A DNA stretch of 15,964 bases from an uncultured Acidobacteriota bacterium. Its GTDB lineage: Bacteria; Acidobacteriota; Blastocatellia; RBC074. Under the pieces are notes generated by a model that was not told where the DNA came from, searched no databases, and was given only the letters and a program-made list of their open reading frames with translations. This document shows, piece after piece, positions 15,675 to 15,964 of this stretch. The first letter of the stretch is position 1. Each line of letters opens with the position of its first letter. The stretch is from assembly GCA_937967285.1 (NCBI GenBank), contig CALBSU010000228.1, forward strand, positions 1 to 15,964, given 5' to 3'. The translations under genes were made by a program, and so were the position numbers.

Positions 15675-15717
15675 TTTAACCTGACTTAACATGGAATTGA
15701 CCCGCAATGTCTAAAAT
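15675..15717 (+). promoter_or_regulatory. Candidate Pho-box-like repeat and promoter of phoU
   Basis: TTTAACCT (15675-15682), which fits the cyanobacterial Pho-box unit PyTTAAPyPyT exactly, is followed after 2 bp by CTTAACAT (15685-15692). The 11-mer ACTTAACATGG (15684-15694) is identical to 71-81. A TAAAAT (15712-15717) 19 bp downstream could be the -10. The gene served is phoU, a phosphate-signalling gene, which supports the reading. The 10-bp rather than 11-bp period is a blemish. Confidence 0.5.
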
Positions 15718-15720
15718 CCA

Positions 15721-15769
15721 TCTGATCCGTGCGCGCGATCGAGCGTGAGACGGATGGAGGGACATCAGA
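15721..15769 (+). other. Possible leader hairpin before phoU
   Basis: TCTGAT (15721-15726) and CCGT (15727-15730) can pair with ACGG (15750-15753) and, after a bulge, ATCAGA (15764-15769), giving an interrupted stem around a GC-rich loop. It lies between the candidate promoter and the TTG/ATG start candidates of phoU. The stem is modest and could be chance. Confidence 0.25.
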
Positions 15770-15860
15770 CCAAGCGGAGAAGAGAGAGTTGTATCCATTA
15801 ATAACGGTAGTGTCGGGCGGATCGGCGATTCAGTCCGAGCCTGAGGCGGGCGGCGAGAAT

Positions 15861-15964
15861 ATGAAGAACCTGCCGGAATCGGCGATAAATCAGTTGCGTG
15901 ATCATGTGCTGCTGATGGGCGGTGAGGTTGAGCGGGCCATCGACCAGGCGACGCGGGCCCTGAT
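15861..15964 (+). CDS. phoU: PhoU, phosphate transport/signalling regulator (5' part only)
   Basis: The window ends inside this gene. From the ATG at 15861 the product begins MKNLPESAINQLRDHVLLMG, then GEVERAIDQATRAL, which matches the first helix of PhoU (LRxxVLxMGGxVExAI). PhoU is a helical cytoplasmic protein that links the PstSCAB phosphate transporter to the PhoR/PhoB two-component system and keeps the regulon off when phosphate is plentiful. The same frame runs upstream without stops to a TTG at 15789, which has GGAG at better spacing and would add 24 residues (MYPLITVVSGG...). The ATG is preferred on family length, but the start is not settled. A Pho-box-like site lies upstream. pst genes may follow beyond the edge. 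Confidence 0.75.
   Translation, partial: MKNLPESAINQLRDHVLLMGGEVERAIDQATRAL

Overview
This 16-kb window looks like a chromosomal segment of an Acidobacteriota member (Blastocatellia-like is my best guess). The basis is gene style only: a very large Oar-type TonB-dependent receptor with an N-terminal carboxypeptidase-regulatory-like domain, a zinc-ribbon membrane protein ending in an SITESTTSLLE-type tail, LolA-like and S41 secreted proteins, and GC-rich coding DNA separated by AT-rich spacers that carry small inverted repeats. No RNA gene, CRISPR array, transposase or prophage gene is visible.

Left part, all on the minus strand. A terminator (131-169) follows a ~1297-residue TonB-dependent receptor (198-4091). 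Upstream of it is a tight three-gene operon read from 6131 down to 4348: an OlsB-like N-acyltransferase, an OlsA/PlsC-like O-acyltransferase overlapping it by ATGA, and a 67-residue four-cysteine (TRASH-like) protein starting 3 bp after the acyltransferase stop. OlsB plus OlsA is the standard pair for ornithine lipid, a phosphorus-free membrane lipid.

Middle part. A rightward zinc-ribbon, two-TM protein (6573-7442) converges on a leftward secreted pair, an S41 protease-like protein (8526-9875) and a LolA-like protein (7721-8479). The convergent spacer holds two palindromic intergenic repeat units. Rightward from 10134 is a 789-residue membrane protein with the order FHA, MshEN-like, FHA, basic linker, TM, DUF3616-like propeller.

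Right part, all on the plus strand. After an inverted array of a 7-bp repeat come a signal-peptide-bearing protein with kinase-like motifs (12681-13721), a PLD-like protein with a changed second HKD motif (13756-14598), a secreted calcineurin-like phosphoesterase (14755-15645) and the 5' end of phoU running off the edge.

A phosphate theme may link the parts. Pairs of an 8-mer of the type YTTAA(C/T)NN at 10-11 bp spacing, resembling PhoB-family (especially cyanobacterial) Pho boxes, occur near the left edge, upstream of olsB and upstream of phoU; the outer two share the 11-mer ACTTAACATGG. The most novel proteins are the FHA/MshEN/FHA/propeller protein and the exported kinase-like protein.
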